Source: Vibrio tapetis subsp. quintayensis (GTDB lineage Bacteria; Pseudomonadota; Gammaproteobacteria; Enterobacterales; Vibrionaceae). Taken from it: DNA of 64,000 nt. Below, piece by piece: positions 62,548-64,000 of this stretch. Every line of letters starts with the position of its first letter. The stretch's first letter is position 1. The notes beneath the pieces were generated by a model. The model made no database searches, had not been told where the DNA came from, and saw only the letters and a program-made list of their open reading frames with translations. Location of the stretch: the NCBI RefSeq assembly GCF_030409945.1, contig NZ_JAUFQV010000026.1, forward strand, positions 372,001-436,000, given 5' to 3'. The position numbers were made by a program, and so were the translations under genes.

Positions 62548-63705
62548 ATGACATCATTTAATCATTATCAACCGACTCAGCTGACATTTGGTGCTGGGAA
62601 AATTGAACAAATCGGCCAACTTGTTGCTCGATATGGTCAACGCTGTTTGGTTGTGTCTGAGCCTGTATTTGCGGCTGTAGAACCTGCTTATCAACGTATT
62701 TTTGCTTTGCTCGAACAAAGTGGAGTCGACGTCGTACATTTTGATGGTGTAGTACCTAACCCACCAACAGAAGTGGTTGAACTGGGGAGGCAAGCAGCGA
62801 TAGACTGTCAATGTGATGTGGTTTTAGCGATTGGTGGAGGTTCATCCATTGATACTGCAAAAATTATTTCTGCGACAACAAAAACGGAACGTATTGATTG
62901 GCCGCATTGGTTTAACAGTTACGACAAACCGTTTGGTGAAATAGAAGCGCTTCCTGCTGAAGTTTTGCCTCTAATCGCCGTGCCAACAACATCTGGAACC
63001 GGTTCTCAAGTTACGCATGCTGCCGTCATTACAGACCAAGTACAACACGCAAAACTAACCCTATTTCATCCAGAGTTTTACCCGCTTGAAGCCGTGATAG
63101 ATCCCGAGCTGATGCTCACCTTGCCTGCACGAATGACAGCCATGACAGGGTTTGATGCATTTTCGCATGCATTTGAATCATTTACGGGCGCTATGCCATC
63201 TCCTTTTGTCGACAACCTTGCGTTGCAAGCGATGAAATTGGTAGTGGATAACCTACCTAATGTAGTGAAAAACGGACTGGATTTGGATGGAAGGTGCCAA
63301 CTAGCCGTGGCCGACACTTTAGGTGGTATTTCATTGGCCAATGGTGGCGCGGGGGCACCGCATCCATTGGGTGAAATCCTTGGTGGTAAAAATACATCGT
63401 TACCACACGGCCTGACTTTGGCCATCGTTTATCCAGCTTATGTACAGATTCAATGGCGTAAACAACCAGAGCGATTTGCACAAGTTGCCGAACTGTTTGG
63501 TGCCGTGGGAAGCACTGAAGAGAAAGCACAAGCATTAGCCGGACACCTTGTTCAGTTCTTATCGGAAATCGGCTTAGAAAGTAATTTGACGCAAGTCGGC
63601 ATTACCGAGCAAGACGTACTCGATTTAGAACCTGCATTTTGTTTCGATTTACCATTAACCAGCGCTGAAGATATGAAGAAAGTACTTCACGCGAGCTTAG
63701 TCTAA
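62548..63705 (+). CDS. iron-containing alcohol dehydrogenase
   Basis: The protein of 385 residues has the family elements G-G-G-S-S-I-D-T-A-K, P-T-T-S-G-T-G-S-Q-V-T, F-D-A-F-S-H-A-F-E-S and P-H-G-L-T-L-A, which include the metal-binding His residues. It should oxidise or reduce an alcohol or aldehyde group using NAD(P). The ATG at 62548, with AAGGACAT upstream, is used; the TTG at 62485 would add 21 unconserved residues. It lies 78 bases downstream of the epimerase-like gene. Confidence 0.88.
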   Translation: MTSFNHYQPTQLTFGAGKIEQIGQLVARYGQRCLVVSEPVFAAVEPAYQRIFALLEQSGVDVVHFDGVVPNPPTEVVELGRQAAIDCQCDVVLAIGGGSSIDTAKIISATTKTERIDWPHWFNSYDKPFGEIEALPAEVLPLIAVPTTSGTGSQVTHAAVITDQVQHAKLTLFHPEFYPLEAVIDPELMLTLPARMTAMTGFDAFSHAFESFTGAMPSPFVDNLALQAMKLVVDNLPNVVKNGLDLDGRCQLAVADTLGGISLANGGAGAPHPLGEILGGKNTSLPHGLTLAIVYPAYVQIQWRKQPERFAQVAELFGAVGSTEEKAQALAGHLVQFLSEIGLESNLTQVGITEQDVLDLEPAFCFDLPLTSAEDMKKVLHASLV

Positions 63706-63730
63706 ATCGAATAAAACAGGAGGCACGACC

Positions 63731-64000
63731 ATGGAAAAATCAATGAATCAATTGAGTAACGGCTGTAATGAAATGGAAAGAGAGGATTCATTACAAGCAA
63801 ACACTAAAGCGGTCATTTTTGATTTCGATGGTCTCCTTGTCGACACTGAAACTTGTATGTACGAAGCCTGGGAAGCTTTGTTGTCATCGTATCAAGTCTC
63901 GGTATCGCAACTCCAGGTTGCTGGCCTAGTAGGGTGCTCAGCGCCAGCAACCGACCTCTATAACCTCTATCGTCACGCTTCAGGGTTATCAATCAGTAAT
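63731..64000 (+). CDS. HAD-family sugar phosphatase, 5' part
   Basis: The frame begins at an ATG with ACAGGAGG upstream and is open to the end of the window (90 residues). After a 31-residue N-terminal extension, motif I appears as F-D-F-D-G-L-L-V-D-T-E, the beta-phosphoglucomutase/YniC-type signature, and the helical cap begins. It is the fourth gene of the DeoR-regulated operon and the second phosphatase in it. The rest lies outside the window. Confidence 0.82.
   Translation, partial: MEKSMNQLSNGCNEMEREDSLQANTKAVIFDFDGLLVDTETCMYEAWEALLSSYQVSVSQLQVAGLVGCSAPATDLYNLYRHASGLSISN

Overview
The window looks like a stretch of a Vibrio (Vibrionaceae) chromosome. Base composition is moderate to low in GC. 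Protein families with a vibrio flavour recur: a LamB-type porin beside a cytosolic GH3 glucosidase, DUF3087, DUF2909, a secreted GH19 chitinase, an EamA exporter and a very large RTX adhesin. No rRNA, tRNA, CRISPR array or intact insertion sequence was seen.

Region by region: (a) 1-6363 holds an uncharacterised module: the 3' end of one gene, a lipoprotein and a 1584-residue protein with an internal OmpA-like peptidoglycan-binding domain. It abuts a truncated old-yellow-enzyme remnant, which suggests an insertion scar. (b) 6860-17030 is largely carbohydrate-related: a PQQ-type sugar dehydrogenase, a LacI-family repressor with perfect palindromic operators, a carbohydrate porin, a GH3 glucosidase, a GNAT acetyltransferase, a degenerate ureohydrolase and a GH19 chitinase with a chitin-binding module. 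(c) 17400-20400 carries galT-galK behind a GalR-type operator, then a structured intergenic RNA candidate and a small DUF465 gene. (d) 20476-26930 carries a DUF1007/NicO metal-transport pair, a ribbon-helix-helix protein, a Rob-like AraC regulator, an OpgC-like membrane protein and an SgrR-like regulator.

(e) 27298-38500 is an adhesin locus: divergent tolC-type and OmpA-type genes and a 2968-residue LapA-like RTX adhesin. The adhesin contains fifteen 324-bp tandem repeats with no length variation. (f) 38616-44053 has a chloramphenicol-phosphotransferase-like kinase, a MATE pump, a fluoride riboswitch in front of a NifU-like/GGGtGRT gene pair, and a CatB-like acetyltransferase. (g) 44113-49052 has a LysR regulator, an outer-membrane protein, a yiaVW-like pair, a DMT exporter and a thioesterase. 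(h) 49454-57518 is a complete aerobic caa3/aa3-type oxidase cluster: coxB, coxA, ctaG, coxC, a SURF1 gene, a thiol-motif membrane protein, ctaA and ctaB. It is interrupted by a repetitive stem-forming element and a DUF2909 gene. (i) 57582-64000 has a ThrE-type exporter, a periplasmic binding protein, and a DeoR-family regulator divergent from a sugar-phosphate catabolic operon that runs off the end. The divergent promoter carries ten helically phased TGAC motifs.

The points most worth follow-up are the fluoride riboswitch controlling a GGGtGRT/Fe-S scaffold-like pair, the phased TGAC array, the homogenised adhesin repeats with a G8 tract before the secretion signal, the uncharacterised OmpA-domain module, and the structured RNA downstream of galK. 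All assignments come from reading the sequence and from recall of protein families; no database search was run.
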